A stretch of DNA of 64,000 bases from an uncultured bacterium (GCA_905215525.1 CAJMQJ010000002.1:62001-126000); one strand, 5' to 3'. Shown: positions 35,466 to 44,499, counted from the first letter of the stretch. Program-made: numbers and translations. Notes: a model not told the origin generated them from the sequence alone.

Positions 35466-36388
35466 TGGGTACCGTGAACATGGCCGTCGATTTCGGCGGC
35501 GTCAAGATGCAGAACCCCATCAACACCGCAGCCGGTACCTTTGGCTACGGTTGGCAGTTCCAGAACTTCTTCGATGTCTCCCAGCTGGGCGCCATCACCA
35601 CCAAGGGCTGCGCTGCCGAGCCCTGGCCCGGCAATCCCGCACCCCGCATGGCCGAGATCCCTGGCGGCATGATTAATTCCGTGGGCCTGCAGAACCCCGG
35701 TGTGGCCGCTTTCGCCCGCGAGTCCGGTCCGTGGCTCGAGCAGCTCTCCAAGGACGGTTGCCAGGTCATTTGCCAGGTTGCCGGTCATTCCGTGGACGAG
35801 TTTGTCCGTGCGCTCGAGATGTATGTCGAGCTGTGCCCCTGGGCTGCCGGCTATGAGATCAACGTGAGCTGCCCCAACATTGCCGCTGGCGGTGCCGCCA
35901 TGGGCTCCACGCCCGAGGGCGCCTCTGCTGTCATGGCCGCGTGCCGCAAGGTGACCGACAAGCCGCTGTTTGTGAAGATGGCCCCGGTCAACGTCGCCGA
36001 GATCGCCAAGTCCCTCGAGGCCGCCGGCGCCGACGGCCTTTCGGTCATCAATTCCATCCAGGGTATGGCCATCGACGTCCATACCCGCAAGTCGCGTGTG
36101 GCCAAGCCCAAGGGCGGTCTTTCGGGCCCGCTGTGCCATCACATCGCCGTGCGTATGGTCTGGGAGGTTGCCCAAGCCGTCGATATCCCCATCAACGGCG
36201 TCGGCGGTGTCATGACCGGCGAGGATGCTGCCGAGTTTATCCTGGCCGGCGCCACCTGCGTGTCGGTCGGTATGGCCAACTTTGTCGATCCGTGCGCTTC
36301 GATTAAGATCGCGCGCGAGCTCGAGGCTTGGGCAGAGTCCCAGGGCGTGAAGGATATCAACGAGCTGGTAGGTGCTTTCGAATGCTAG
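35465..36388 (+). CDS. pyrD: Dihydroorotate dehydrogenase, type 1B catalytic subunit
   Basis: A 307-residue FMN enzyme that oxidises dihydroorotate. NPINTAAGTFGYG, INSVGLQNPG and INVSCPNIAAGG (catalytic Cys of class 1) and GVGGVMTGEDAAEFILAGA are typical. Together with pyrK it uses NAD+. It starts at the overlapping ATG at the pyrK stop and overlaps pyrF. Confidence 0.96.
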   Translation: MGTVNMAVDFGGVKMQNPINTAAGTFGYGWQFQNFFDVSQLGAITTKGCAAEPWPGNPAPRMAEIPGGMINSVGLQNPGVAAFARESGPWLEQLSKDGCQVICQVAGHSVDEFVRALEMYVELCPWAAGYEINVSCPNIAAGGAAMGSTPEGASAVMAACRKVTDKPLFVKMAPVNVAEIAKSLEAAGADGLSVINSIQGMAIDVHTRKSRVAKPKGGLSGPLCHHIAVRMVWEVAQAVDIPINGVGGVMTGEDAAEFILAGATCVSVGMANFVDPCASIKIARELEAWAESQGVKDINELVGAFEC

Positions 36389-37098
36389 AGAATGATGCCC
36401 GCGACCGTGTTATCGTCGCCCTCGACTGCGATCGTGAGCGTGCGCTCGAGCTCGCCCATGAGCTTTCGGGCCACGCCGTCTGGCTCAAGGTGGGCATGAC
36501 GCTCTATTACGCCGAGGGTCCCGAGATCGTCAAGACGTTCAAGGACTTGGGCTTCAAGGTCTTCCTCGACCTTAAGTTCCATGACATTCCGCATCAGGTG
36601 CGCGGTGCCGCCCGTTCGGCCTCGCTTGCCGGTGCCGACCTGCTCTCGGTCCACGGCTTGGGTTCGGGCGCTATGCTCGCCGCGTGCCGTGAGGGTGCCG
36701 AGGAGGCGCGCGAGGACCGCGCCAAACTCGTCGCCATTACCGTGCTCACGAGTATGAATCAGGATGCCTTGAGCGAGATCGGCGTCGAGTCTCCCGTGGC
36801 CGAGGAAGCCGCCCGTCTGGCAAAGCTTGCCCAGACCAACGGCATCGACGGCATCGTGTGCTCGCCGATGGAGGCTCACGACATGCGTGAGCTGCTGGGT
36901 CCTGATGCCCTGATCGTGACTCCGGGTGTGCGTCCGGTGGGTGCCGCCCTTGGTGACCAGTCCCGCGTGGCGACGCCTTCCCAGGCTATCGAGCGTGGCG
37001 CAAGCCACATTGTGGTGGGCCGTCCCATCACCGGTGCCGACGATCCGGTTGCCGCCTTTGACGCCATCGTCGCCGAGCTGGTCGAAAACGTCGCGTAA
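36382..37098 (+). CDS. pyrF: Orotidine 5'-phosphate decarboxylase
   Basis: A 238-residue OMP decarboxylase that makes UMP. VIVALDCDRERAL, then FLDLKFHDIPHQV (the DxKxxD catalytic set) and TPGVRPVG are all present. ATG 36382 overlaps the pyrD stop, showing coupling. pyrE, which usually pairs with pyrF, is not in this operon, nor are carA and carB. Confidence 0.96.
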   Translation: MLENDARDRVIVALDCDRERALELAHELSGHAVWLKVGMTLYYAEGPEIVKTFKDLGFKVFLDLKFHDIPHQVRGAARSASLAGADLLSVHGLGSGAMLAACREGAEEAREDRAKLVAITVLTSMNQDALSEIGVESPVAEEAARLAKLAQTNGIDGIVCSPMEAHDMRELLGPDALIVTPGVRPVGAALGDQSRVATPSQAIERGASHIVVGRPITGADDPVAAFDAIVAELVENVA

Positions 37099-37144
37099 AA
37101 GATTCCCCTAAGTCACCACTTTTGGGTCTTATTAGCACAAAATA

Positions 37145-37200
37145 GCCCCTGTGCCTGCGTAAACTTTCCCATCCTTTGTGTGGAATCGCAGGTCAGGGGC
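37145..37200 (+). other. Long stem-loop after pyrF
   Basis: GCCCCTGTGCCTGCG (37145-37159) can pair with CGCAGGTCAGGGGC (37187-37200) with a small bulge, enclosing 27 bases. The tail is TTAACTTT. It could end the pyr transcript or be an RNA element; no T run supports a clean terminator. Confidence 0.45.
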
Positions 37201-37264
37201 TTAACTTTGGGCGCAGTATATTGCACTTTTTGCGGGTATCGTCTAACCTATGGAGCCGCGATTA

Positions 37265-37296
37265 GGCATTTTGTACGTTCTACGTGCTAAAATGCC
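37265..37296 (+). promoter_or_regulatory. Inverted repeat upstream of mihF
   Basis: GGCATTTT (37265-37272) and AAAATGCC (37289-37296) form a perfect inverted repeat with a 16-base spacer that contains ACGT-TCT-ACGT. It lies about 40 bases before the mihF ATG, where a promoter should be. Operator or hairpin function is inference. Confidence 0.45.
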
Positions 37297-37337
37297 AATT
37301 ATTGAATCAGATATAACCCAACTATTTGGAGGTACGA

Positions 37338-37646
37338 ATGGCACTCCCTCAGCTTACCGACGAGCAGCGCAAGCAGGCTCTTGAGAAGGCTGCCGCCGCA
37401 CGTCACGCCCGCGCTGAGCTTCGCGAGCAGATCAAGAAGGGCGAGAAGTCCCTCGAGTCCGTGCTCAACTCCGATGACCCCATCGCTTCCCGCATGAAGG
37501 TTTCCACCCTCATCGAGTCTCTCCCCGGTTATGGCAAGGCCAAGGCCGCCAAGATCATGGAGGAGCTCGGTATCTCCGCTACTCGTCGCGTCCAGGGCCT
37601 CGGCGTCCGTCAGCGCGAGCAGCTCCTCGAGCAGCTGACCAAATAA
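37338..37646 (+). CDS. mihF: Integration host factor, actinobacterial type (mIHF)
   Basis: A 102-residue nucleoid protein of the actinobacterial IHF family, unrelated to proteobacterial HU/IHF. An N-terminal helix is followed by a helix-two-turns-helix fold with LIESLPGYGKAKAAKIMEELGIS and RRVQGLGVRQREQLLEQL. It bends DNA and assists site-specific recombination and chromosome packing. ATG 37338 has GGAGG about seven bases upstream. It is directly followed by gmk, the usual actinobacterial order, and is the best lineage marker in the window. Confidence 0.94.
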   Translation: MALPQLTDEQRKQALEKAAAARHARAELREQIKKGEKSLESVLNSDDPIASRMKVSTLIESLPGYGKAKAAKIMEELGISATRRVQGLGVRQREQLLEQLTK

Positions 37647-38216
37647 GTGAGCGCTCAGGATTCCAAGCTCTTTGTGATTTCTGGACCGTCAGGCGCAGGC
37701 AAGGGTACGCTCGTCACTCGTGTGCGCGAGCGCCGCTCGAACCTGGGTCTGACGGTTTCGGCTACCACGCGAGCACCACGCAAAGGTGAGGTCGACGGCG
37801 TCAACTATTTTTTTCTGACGCGCGAGGAGTTCGACCGCCGCGTGGCAAACGGTGAGTTTGTTGAGTGGGCCGAGGTCCACGGTAACTGCTACGGCACGTT
37901 GGTGAGCGAGGTCACATCCAAGCTCGCCTCGGGCTCGTCTCTGATTTTGGAGATCGATGTCCAGGGCGCCCTGCAGGTGAAGGAGCGTTTCCCCGAGGCC
38001 GTGCTGATCTTTATCAAGCCGCCTTCGCTTGAGGTGCTCCGCGAGCGTCTGGTCGGTCGCGGTACCGAGACGCCCGAGACGATTGAGCTGCGTATGGCAA
38101 ACGCCGCCGATGAGCTTGCCCTTGCCGACCGCTACGACGACGTCGTGGTGAATGACGATCTCGACCGCGCGACCGATGAGCTCGTTCGCGTTCTCGATAT
38201 GCATGAAAGGATCTGA
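37647..38216 (+). CDS. gmk: Guanylate kinase
   Basis: A 189-residue GMP kinase. The P-loop ISGPSGAGKGTLV, the TTRAPRKGEVDGVNYFF segment and EWAEVHGNCYGT match the family. It makes GDP. GTG 37647 follows the mihF stop with no gap, so it is translationally coupled. rpoZ follows. Confidence 0.97.
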   Translation: MSAQDSKLFVISGPSGAGKGTLVTRVRERRSNLGLTVSATTRAPRKGEVDGVNYFFLTREEFDRRVANGEFVEWAEVHGNCYGTLVSEVTSKLASGSSLILEIDVQGALQVKERFPEAVLIFIKPPSLEVLRERLVGRGTETPETIELRMANAADELALADRYDDVVVNDDLDRATDELVRVLDMHERI

Positions 38217-38221
38217 GGTCC

Positions 38222-38503
38222 GTGTCCGTTGTAAAGCCTTGCATTGACGATCTTCTGGAGAAGACCGATCACAACCGCTTCCTGCTCGCTTCGCTTGCCT
38301 CCAAGCGCGCCTGCGACATCAATAGCATGCTGCGTGGCCAGCACAACCGCGTGCTTGCCGTCCAGGATGTCGATGACATCACCATCGGGCTTTCCGGTGC
38401 CGATACCATCTCGATGGCTATGGACGAGATTGTCGACGGCGACATCTCTTACGACGAGGCCCGTTACGAGAAGGCGCTCGGCCACAAGGTTGCTGAAGCC
38501 TAA
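38222..38503 (+). CDS. rpoZ: RNA polymerase omega subunit
   Basis: A 93-residue omega, which clamps the beta-prime chain. PCIDDLLEKTDHNRFLLASLASKRACDIN is the family core (residues 6-34). GTG 38222 starts the gene after gmk. coaBC and metK, which often follow rpoZ, are absent; thiI comes next. Confidence 0.94.
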   Translation: MSVVKPCIDDLLEKTDHNRFLLASLASKRACDINSMLRGQHNRVLAVQDVDDITIGLSGADTISMAMDEIVDGDISYDEARYEKALGHKVAEA

Positions 38504-39748
38504 ATGGCAGCTCGCGTCTGCCTGGTCCACTATCACGAGGTTGGACTGAAGGGCAAGAACCGCGCACATTTTGAGCATATCCTCATGGATAACATCAAGG
38601 CGGCCTTGGCCGCCTTTTCCGTGAACGCCGTGTCTCGAATTTCCGGTTATATCCTCGTGACCTTTAACGAACATCAGGCCGATGAGGCGGCGCGTGTCAT
38701 TCGCACCGTTCCCGGCGTTGCCCGTGTGTCTTTGGCGTATCACACCAACCGCGACCCGCAGGAGTACTGCGCTGCCGCCGTGAAGGCGCTGCGCGAGTTT
38801 GGTTCCTTCGATTCGTTTAAGGTGCACGCCAAGCGCTCCAATACTGACTATGAGCTCACCTCGATCGATATCAATCGTCAGGTGGGCGAGGTGCTGTGTG
38901 AGGCCTTCCCCGATAAAAAGGTTCAAATGCACGACCCCGATGCAATGGTGCACGTACTGGTGGTCCAGGGTAGCGTTTACGTGTACGCACGCTCCGAGCG
39001 CGGCGTGGGCGGTCTGCCGGTGGGTTCTGCCGGCAAGGTCGTGACGCTGCTGTCCTCGGGTATCGATTCTCCGGTGGCGACCTGGATGCTCGCGCGCCGC
39101 GGCGCGGTTTGCGTGCCGGTACATTTCTCCGGTCGTCCGCAGACGCCCGATACGAGTGAGTATTTGGTGCAGGATATCATCCGTGCGCTTGAGCCGGGTG
39201 TCCAGATCGGCCGCCTGTACGTGGTGCCGTTTGGCGACTGCCAGCGTGAGATTTCGGTCACCTGCCCCAGCAACCTGCGTGTGATCATGTATCGTCGCAT
39301 TATGTATTCGGTTGCCGAGCGCATTGCGCACATCGAGGGCGCCAAGGCCATCGTTACGGGCGAATCGCTTGGGCAGGTTGCCTCCCAAACGCTTGAGAAC
39401 ATCATGGCCGTCAACGAGGCCGTGAAGATCCCCGTGTTCCGTCCGCTCATCGGTTCGGACAAGCAGGAGATCATCGCGCGTGCTGAGGAGATCGGTACGT
39501 TCGATATCTCGACTGAGGCCGCTCCCGACTGCTGCACGCTGTTTATGCCGCGCCGACCCGAGACGCACGCTAAACTCGATGCCGTGCATGAGGCCTGGGA
39601 GTTGTTCGATCATGAGGAGATGATCGAGCGCCTGCTCAAGCAGACCGAGTACATCGACTTCGAGAGCAACACGTATAAGGCCCCTAAGACCTTAAAACGC
39701 AAACATTCGGAGCTTGCTCCGCGTGAGATTTACCAAGATTACGAGTAA
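38504..39748 (+). CDS. thiI: tRNA 4-thiouridine synthase ThiI
   Basis: A 414-residue ThiI without the rhodanese domain, so it likely makes s4U8 in tRNA using an outside sulfur carrier such as a dedicated cysteine desulfurase. The NFLD/THUMP region (VHYHEVGLKGKNRAHFE; YEL..DINRQVGEVL) is followed by a PP-loop LSSGIDSPVATWML and by APDCCTLFMPRRPETHA, with a conserved Cys. It begins right after the rpoZ stop. Confidence 0.95.
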   Translation: MAARVCLVHYHEVGLKGKNRAHFEHILMDNIKAALAAFSVNAVSRISGYILVTFNEHQADEAARVIRTVPGVARVSLAYHTNRDPQEYCAAAVKALREFGSFDSFKVHAKRSNTDYELTSIDINRQVGEVLCEAFPDKKVQMHDPDAMVHVLVVQGSVYVYARSERGVGGLPVGSAGKVVTLLSSGIDSPVATWMLARRGAVCVPVHFSGRPQTPDTSEYLVQDIIRALEPGVQIGRLYVVPFGDCQREISVTCPSNLRVIMYRRIMYSVAERIAHIEGAKAIVTGESLGQVASQTLENIMAVNEAVKIPVFRPLIGSDKQEIIARAEEIGTFDISTEAAPDCCTLFMPRRPETHAKLDAVHEAWELFDHEEMIERLLKQTEYIDFESNTYKAPKTLKRKHSELAPREIYQDYE

Positions 39749-39758
39749 ATTTGTGCAT

Positions 39759-39792
39759 AGACCGACGATGCGCCTGCATCGTCGGTCTTTTG
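39759..39792 (+). terminator. Intrinsic terminator after thiI
   Basis: AGACCGACGATGC (39759-39771) pairs perfectly with GCATCGTCGGTCT (39776-39788) around GCCT, followed by TTTT. Confidence 0.92.
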
Positions 39793-39872
39793 CTATCTGG
39801 GCATTTTGCGGCTAAGCGTTCATTTGCTGACGTGTGCCTGAATAAATGGACAGATTTGTGCAAGGTTTTGGT

Positions 39873-39899
39873 CGGTTTTTGGTTTGACCGCAAAAACCG
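39873..39899 (+). promoter_or_regulatory. Inverted repeat upstream of comEA
   Basis: CGGTTTTTG (39873-39881) and CAAAAACCG (39891-39899) form a perfect nine-bp inverted repeat with a nine-base spacer, 63 bases before the comEA ATG. It is suited to a dimeric regulator. Role unknown. Confidence 0.45.
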
Positions 39900-39961
39900 G
39901 TTTTGGGGCGTGGCTGTTGTGGAGCTCCTTTCCTGACACGATGGTGTTGGGAGGTTTTGCT

Positions 39962-40675
39962 ATGGCGCAGCGCGAACAACACGAACGAGTCAAAAAGATG
40001 GACCGCTGGGCGGGCAAACTGCTCGGTCATAAGGCAGTGGTGATGGCGATACTGGTCGTCATTGCGATGGCGAGTGGGCTGGCGATGGCGAACCTTGGCG
40101 GCGGTGCCGGCGGTGTGTCGTTTGAGCACACTGATGGTTCGGGCACGTTAGTGGAGCCGGGATCCGGCGATGCTTCGAGCGGAAAGACATCCGAAGGCTC
40201 TTCGCCTAAGGCGTCTGCCGCGGCAGAGGTCTATGTCGATGTTGATGGCGCCGTGGTGTCACCCGGTGTATATCGCCTCAAAGACGGGGCGCGGGTGGCT
40301 CAGGCGATTGATGCCGCCGGCGGGCTGGCGCCCGAAGCAGACGTTACGGGGCTTAATCGTGCATCCAAGGTCACTGATGGACAAAAAATTCACGTTCCAA
40401 CGGTAGGGGAGCAGCAGGCGTCCATTGCGGAAGCCGGTGTTGATGGTGGGACTTCCGCATCGTCGGGCGTTAGTGGCGCAACAGGCCTAGTAAACATCAA
40501 TACGGCAAGCGCAGAAGAGCTGCAGACGCTTTCGGGCATCGGCCCCTCCATGGCCCAGTCGATTATCGATGAGCGGACAAAGAACGGTGCTTTCGCCTCG
40601 GTTGACGATCTGATGCGTGTGTCGGGAATCGGCGAGAAGAAGCTTGCCAAAATCAAAGATTGCATCTGCGTATGA
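39962..40675 (+). CDS. comEA: Competence protein ComEA (DNA receptor)
   Basis: A 237-residue membrane-anchored DNA-binding protein of the uptake system. One N-terminal membrane segment (about 30-48) is followed by a Ser/Gly-rich linker, a SLBB domain (VYVDVDGAVVSPGVYRL, about 90-150) and a C-terminal helix-hairpin-helix pair (VNINTASAEELQTLSGIG...LMRVSGIGEKKLAKI). ATG 39962 has GGGAGG seven bases upstream. It overlaps comEC. Confidence 0.93.
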   Translation: MAQREQHERVKKMDRWAGKLLGHKAVVMAILVVIAMASGLAMANLGGGAGGVSFEHTDGSGTLVEPGSGDASSGKTSEGSSPKASAAAEVYVDVDGAVVSPGVYRLKDGARVAQAIDAAGGLAPEADVTGLNRASKVTDGQKIHVPTVGEQQASIAEAGVDGGTSASSGVSGATGLVNINTASAEELQTLSGIGPSMAQSIIDERTKNGAFASVDDLMRVSGIGEKKLAKIKDCICV

Positions 40676-42975
40676 GCGCGACCGAGCGCGAGCACGTGAT
40701 GCCTCCGCGACCCCTGATTCCGTGGACGATGGCCCTGTGTGCCGGCATGTGCGTGAGCTGCGCCTTGGTGCTCAGCATAGCCGCTGATGCGCTGCTGAGG
40801 GAGCGGGCGACGGCGGTCGGGCCGCTATGGGCCATTCCCGTTGCGGCAGCGGTTTTCGTTGTGCTGGCTCACTCTTGTGCGCGGCTTGCCCCTTTGAAGC
40901 GGTGGCTGTATGCCGCGTCCGCCGGTCTCGTGGCGGGAGCGGTCGTCTCGGCGTGGTGGGCTGTGGGTGTGCTCAGCGCCTCGAAGGCGCTCGACGGTCG
41001 AGCGGCAAGCGGCCTCGAGTTTGTCGTGCAGGGTGATCCATCCATAAACGACGACGTGTATTCCTATACCTGCGAGGCACGCGCGGACGGTAAGAACTTG
41101 GCAGCGGTTCGCCTATCGTGTGATCGTGAGCTCAAGGTCGGGGCGCACGTGCGTGTTATCGGTCGCGTTTCGCGTTTTGAGAACGATGCATATGGACGAT
41201 CGCGCGTGCTCCGAGGCGAGGTGCGTAAGGTTAAAGTCGTTCGGATTGTGTCGGTCGATGAGGGTTCTCCGGGGCCGCTGCTTCGGCTGCGAAATGGGCT
41301 GCTTGCGTCCATCGCGCCTGCGACCGACCCGGCGCGTGCGCTCATAGCCGGTGTCGTCTGCGGTCGTTCGGCCGAGCTGCGCGCCCAGCCGGCGGGCGAC
41401 TGGTTTTCTGTGACGGGAACGGCACATCTTATCGCCGTCTCGGGCAGCCATTTGGCTATCGTGGGGTTTGTAATCGAGGGCGTATTGCAAAAGACTCGGT
41501 GCTCACGTGGTCTTCAGCGGGCGATATTGGCGATAACGCTTGTGGGCTACGCTGCATTTACGGGCGCGTCTCCCTCGGCCGTGCGCGCGTGCTGCATGGT
41601 GTTCGTGACGCTTGTCGTAAACGACGCGGGGCGTCGTCGGCACGGCCTTTCGGCACTCTTCGTAACCATGTCCATCTTTGTGCTACTGCGGCCGACGGTG
41701 CTGTTCGAGATGGGCTTTCAGCTATCATGTGCCAGCGTCTTAGCCATTCTGTGCTTTTGCCCCTATGCGACCTATGCTTTGGGTGAGCTGGGTGTGCCAT
41801 CGGGCGTTACCAGCGTGTTTTCCGTCACGCTGTGCTCGCAACTGGCGACACTTCCCATTACCATTCCTGCCTTCGGTACATTCTCGCTCATTGCTCCGTT
41901 GTCAAATGCGGTCATCGGTCCGGTGGTGAGCGTTCTGCTCGCTGTGTCGATCGTGCTGGCTCCCTTTTCGCTCGTGGGACCGTTGCGGACTTGGGCGCTC
42001 GTTGTGCCCATGATTGCCGCCCGTTGCGCGCTGTTCTTCGAGCAGCTGTTTGCCGCCGTGCCGGGTGCATACGTGAGCGTGCCGCCCGATAGCATGTGGA
42101 TTTACCTATTGCCGTGTTTTCTGGCGGTTCTGCTGGTCTGGTGGCCGCGTCCCCGTGCACGTCCTATGGCGGCGGGGCTTGCATGCCTGATGCTCTTGGC
42201 TGCGATTCCGTACGTCTATTGGGATCGATTCGCTCCGCCTTCGGTGACGGTGCTCGATGTGGGCCAGGCCGATGCGATTCTTATCCGCCAAGGCGGCGCA
42301 GTAGCGCTCGTCGACTGCGGGCTCGACGAGCGCGTGGTGGCGGCGTTGGTTCGCAATAACGTGCACCATATCGATGCCGTCTTTGTGACGCATTGGGATG
42401 AGGACCACTGGGGTGGTTTGCCTGCCGTGCTCGAACAGTTTTCGGTCGGAACGATTGCCGTGGCGGCGGATGCGCTGGAGGATGCTCCTGCCGAGGTATT
42501 GAACCGACCTGGCGTGGAGTATCGGCAGGTGCGCCGTGGGGATACGGTCGACATCGGCTCATTTTGCGCCCGCGTGATGTGGCCATTCGAGTCCGTGGAT
42601 GGCGAGGGAAATGAGGACTCGCTTGTCCTGCTGCTCTCTTATGTTCAGGAAGGTAAGGGCCTGCGAATACTTCTCACCGGTGATGCCGAGCTCGACCAAG
42701 AACGGGAATTCGTGCAGGAGGTGGGGGATATCGATGTACTTAAACTTGGGCATCACGGCTCCAAGGTTTCAGTCGATGGTGAGTTGCTGGACGTCCTGAA
42801 GCCCGAGCTTTCCCTCGCAAGCGCCGGTGAGGGGAATCGATACGGCCATCCGTCCGATGCCTGCATCGATGCCGTTAAGGAAGCGGGTGGTGTGTTCGCG
42901 TGTACCATCGAACACGGCGACATTACCGTCGCACCGACTGCGAATGGCTTTGTGATGCGATGCCAGCGACCGTGA
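40672..42975 (+). CDS. comEC: DNA internalisation protein ComEC/Rec2
   Basis: A 767-residue membrane channel for transforming DNA. Order: N-terminal membrane segments and an OB-like region, the Competence domain (ALIAGVVCGRSAEL; VSGSHLAIVGF), several membrane helices, then a metallo-beta-lactamase domain (VLDVGQADAILIRQGG; VTHWDEDHWGGLP; LKLGHHGSKVS). The ATG overlaps the comEA stop (ATGA). With comM and dprA elsewhere in the window, this points to a transformation pathway. Confidence 0.93.
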   Translation: MSATEREHVMPPRPLIPWTMALCAGMCVSCALVLSIAADALLRERATAVGPLWAIPVAAAVFVVLAHSCARLAPLKRWLYAASAGLVAGAVVSAWWAVGVLSASKALDGRAASGLEFVVQGDPSINDDVYSYTCEARADGKNLAAVRLSCDRELKVGAHVRVIGRVSRFENDAYGRSRVLRGEVRKVKVVRIVSVDEGSPGPLLRLRNGLLASIAPATDPARALIAGVVCGRSAELRAQPAGDWFSVTGTAHLIAVSGSHLAIVGFVIEGVLQKTRCSRGLQRAILAITLVGYAAFTGASPSAVRACCMVFVTLVVNDAGRRRHGLSALFVTMSIFVLLRPTVLFEMGFQLSCASVLAILCFCPYATYALGELGVPSGVTSVFSVTLCSQLATLPITIPAFGTFSLIAPLSNAVIGPVVSVLLAVSIVLAPFSLVGPLRTWALVVPMIAARCALFFEQLFAAVPGAYVSVPPDSMWIYLLPCFLAVLLVWWPRPRARPMAAGLACLMLLAAIPYVYWDRFAPPSVTVLDVGQADAILIRQGGAVALVDCGLDERVVAALVRNNVHHIDAVFVTHWDEDHWGGLPAVLEQFSVGTIAVAADALEDAPAEVLNRPGVEYRQVRRGDTVDIGSFCARVMWPFESVDGEGNEDSLVLLLSYVQEGKGLRILLTGDAELDQEREFVQEVGDIDVLKLGHHGSKVSVDGELLDVLKPELSLASAGEGNRYGHPSDACIDAVKEAGGVFACTIEHGDITVAPTANGFVMRCQRP

Positions 42976-43007
42976 CGACGTCGTTGGCGTGTGGTGGGCC
43001 CCTGGGC

Positions 43008-43013
43008 TAGAAT
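43008..43013 (+). promoter_or_regulatory. Possible holA -10 element
   Basis: TAGAAT in GGGCTAGAAT lies between comEC and holA and resembles the -10 before dnaJ (GGGTAGAAT). Transcription would begin near 43020. No -35 is clear. Confidence 0.4.
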
Positions 43014-43053
43014 GGCACGGAACGAATGCGAAGGCCTGCGGGAGGGGAGCGCA

Positions 43054-44016
43054 ATGTCCGAAACCGGTTTGCTGCCGGCATATCTGATCGTCGGTACCGA
43101 CGGAGTTAAGCGCGATCACGCCGTCTCGCGTATGAAAGCGCGTCTGGAAAAGTCGGGTATGGTCGAGTTCAACCTCGACGAGCGAGACATGACCAAGGAC
43201 CCCGATATCGAGTCCATTATCGGATCGCTTAACACCTTTCCGATGGGCAGCGAGTTTCGTCTGGTAATCCTCGATGGCTGCTCAAAGCTCGCCAAGGCGG
43301 TCTCGGAGCCGCTCGTTGGGTATCTGGCGAGTCCCAGCCCCACTACGGTCTGCCTCATCATCGCCGACTCACTTGCCAAGAATACGCGCCTGTATAAGGC
43401 AATCGCCAAGATCGACAAGAAGGCTATCGTCAATTGCTCGGGTACCAAGCGCTGGGAACTGCCGCGCCGTGTTCAGCAGATGGCGACGCAGCGCGGTAAG
43501 TCGATTTCGACGGCGGCCGCCGAGGAGCTCGTCTCGCGTTCGGGCGAAAACACGCGCATGCTCGATAACGACTTGGCTAAGCTTGCCCAGATGGTCGAGT
43601 CGCCTCAGATTGAACTTGCCGATGTTGAGCGCTGGATTGTCCGTACGGCCGAGGTTCAACCCTGGGACTTCCTCAACGCCGTCTCGGCTCGCGATATGCG
43701 GCGATCGCTCGAGCTCTTCAATCTGCTGCCCGCCAAGAGCTATGTGTGGACCTACACGCTGCTGTGCGGTCGCATCCGTGAGCTGATCGTCGCCAAGGCG
43801 CTCGATGCGCGTGGACAGGGTCGTGAGCTGGCCGCAACGCTCAAGCTCCAGCCCTGGCAGGTCAAGAATCACCTGACTTGGGCGCGTCGCTTTTCGATGG
43901 CAGAGCTCGTCGCAGCGCTCGAGGGTGCGGTCGATGTGGAGCTCGCGCTCAAGGGCTCTGCCGATTCTGAGACCGCGCTTTTGCTCTGGATTACGAACAT
44001 CTTGAGAAAATCGTGA
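43054..44016 (+). CDS. holA: DNA polymerase III delta subunit
   Basis: A 320-residue HolA, the clamp-opening subunit of the replicative clamp loader. AYLIVGTDGVKRDHAVSRM is the N-terminal strand-loop, VILDGCSKL and WELPRRVQQMA follow, and the C-terminal collar region has LLWITNIL. Conservation is weak in this family, but the comEC-holA-rpsT order is standard. ATG 43054 has GGAGGGGAG upstream. Confidence 0.9.
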   Translation: MSETGLLPAYLIVGTDGVKRDHAVSRMKARLEKSGMVEFNLDERDMTKDPDIESIIGSLNTFPMGSEFRLVILDGCSKLAKAVSEPLVGYLASPSPTTVCLIIADSLAKNTRLYKAIAKIDKKAIVNCSGTKRWELPRRVQQMATQRGKSISTAAAEELVSRSGENTRMLDNDLAKLAQMVESPQIELADVERWIVRTAEVQPWDFLNAVSARDMRRSLELFNLLPAKSYVWTYTLLCGRIRELIVAKALDARGQGRELAATLKLQPWQVKNHLTWARRFSMAELVAALEGAVDVELALKGSADSETALLLWITNILRKS

Positions 44017-44068
44017 TGATACCTGCCTATTTGACAAATTCGTTCTATTCCTTTGAGGGGGAGCGTGC

Positions 44069-44074
44069 TATAGT
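44069..44074 (+). promoter_or_regulatory. rpsT extended -10 promoter
   Basis: TGCTATAGT (hexamer TATAGT 44069-44074) gives an extended -10, identical to that of rpmB. A start near 44081 leaves a leader of about 69 bases. Confidence 0.65.
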
Positions 44075-44149
44075 AGGCGCTTGCATGACCTCACCGTGTC
44101 TCAGAGGTGTCATACATTTTTTGCAAGGAACTCGAAAGGAACTCCAGAA

Positions 44150-44416
44150 GTGGCAAACATCAAGTCTCAGAAGAAGCGTATCCGCACCAATGAGGCAGCT
44201 CGCATGCGTAACAAGGCTGTCAAGTCCGAGCTCAAGACGCTGACCAAGCACGTCCAGTCCGCCGTCGCCGAGGGCGACGCCGAGAAGGCCCAGGCTGCCC
44301 TCAAGACCGTTACCAAGCGTCTCGACATGGCTGCCGCCAAGCATGTTATCCACAAGAACCAGGCTTCCAACCGCAAGTCCGGTCTTGCCAAGCTCGTGAA
44401 CAGCATCAACGCCTAA
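44150..44416 (+). CDS. rpsT: 30S ribosomal protein S20
   Basis: An 88-residue S20 that binds the 5' domain of 16S rRNA. It starts VANIKSQKKRIRTNEAAR and ends IHKNQASNRKSGLAKLVNSI, both diagnostic. The start is GTG 44150 with GAAAGGA upstream. It has its own promoter and terminator. Confidence 0.96.
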   Translation: MANIKSQKKRIRTNEAARMRNKAVKSELKTLTKHVQSAVAEGDAEKAQAALKTVTKRLDMAAAKHVIHKNQASNRKSGLAKLVNSINA

Positions 44417-44451
44417 GTTGTAAATTTCACACTACACAGATTACGCGCATA

Positions 44452-44487
44452 AATGGAGCCTGTTTTATGGAACAGGCTCCATTTTTT
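44452..44487 (+). terminator. Intrinsic terminator after rpsT
   Basis: AATGGAGCCTGTT (44452-44464) pairs with AACAGGCTCCATT (44471-44483) and runs into TTTT. It sits just upstream of the lepA -10. Confidence 0.93.
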
Positions 44488-44499
44488 GTACCGCTCGGG

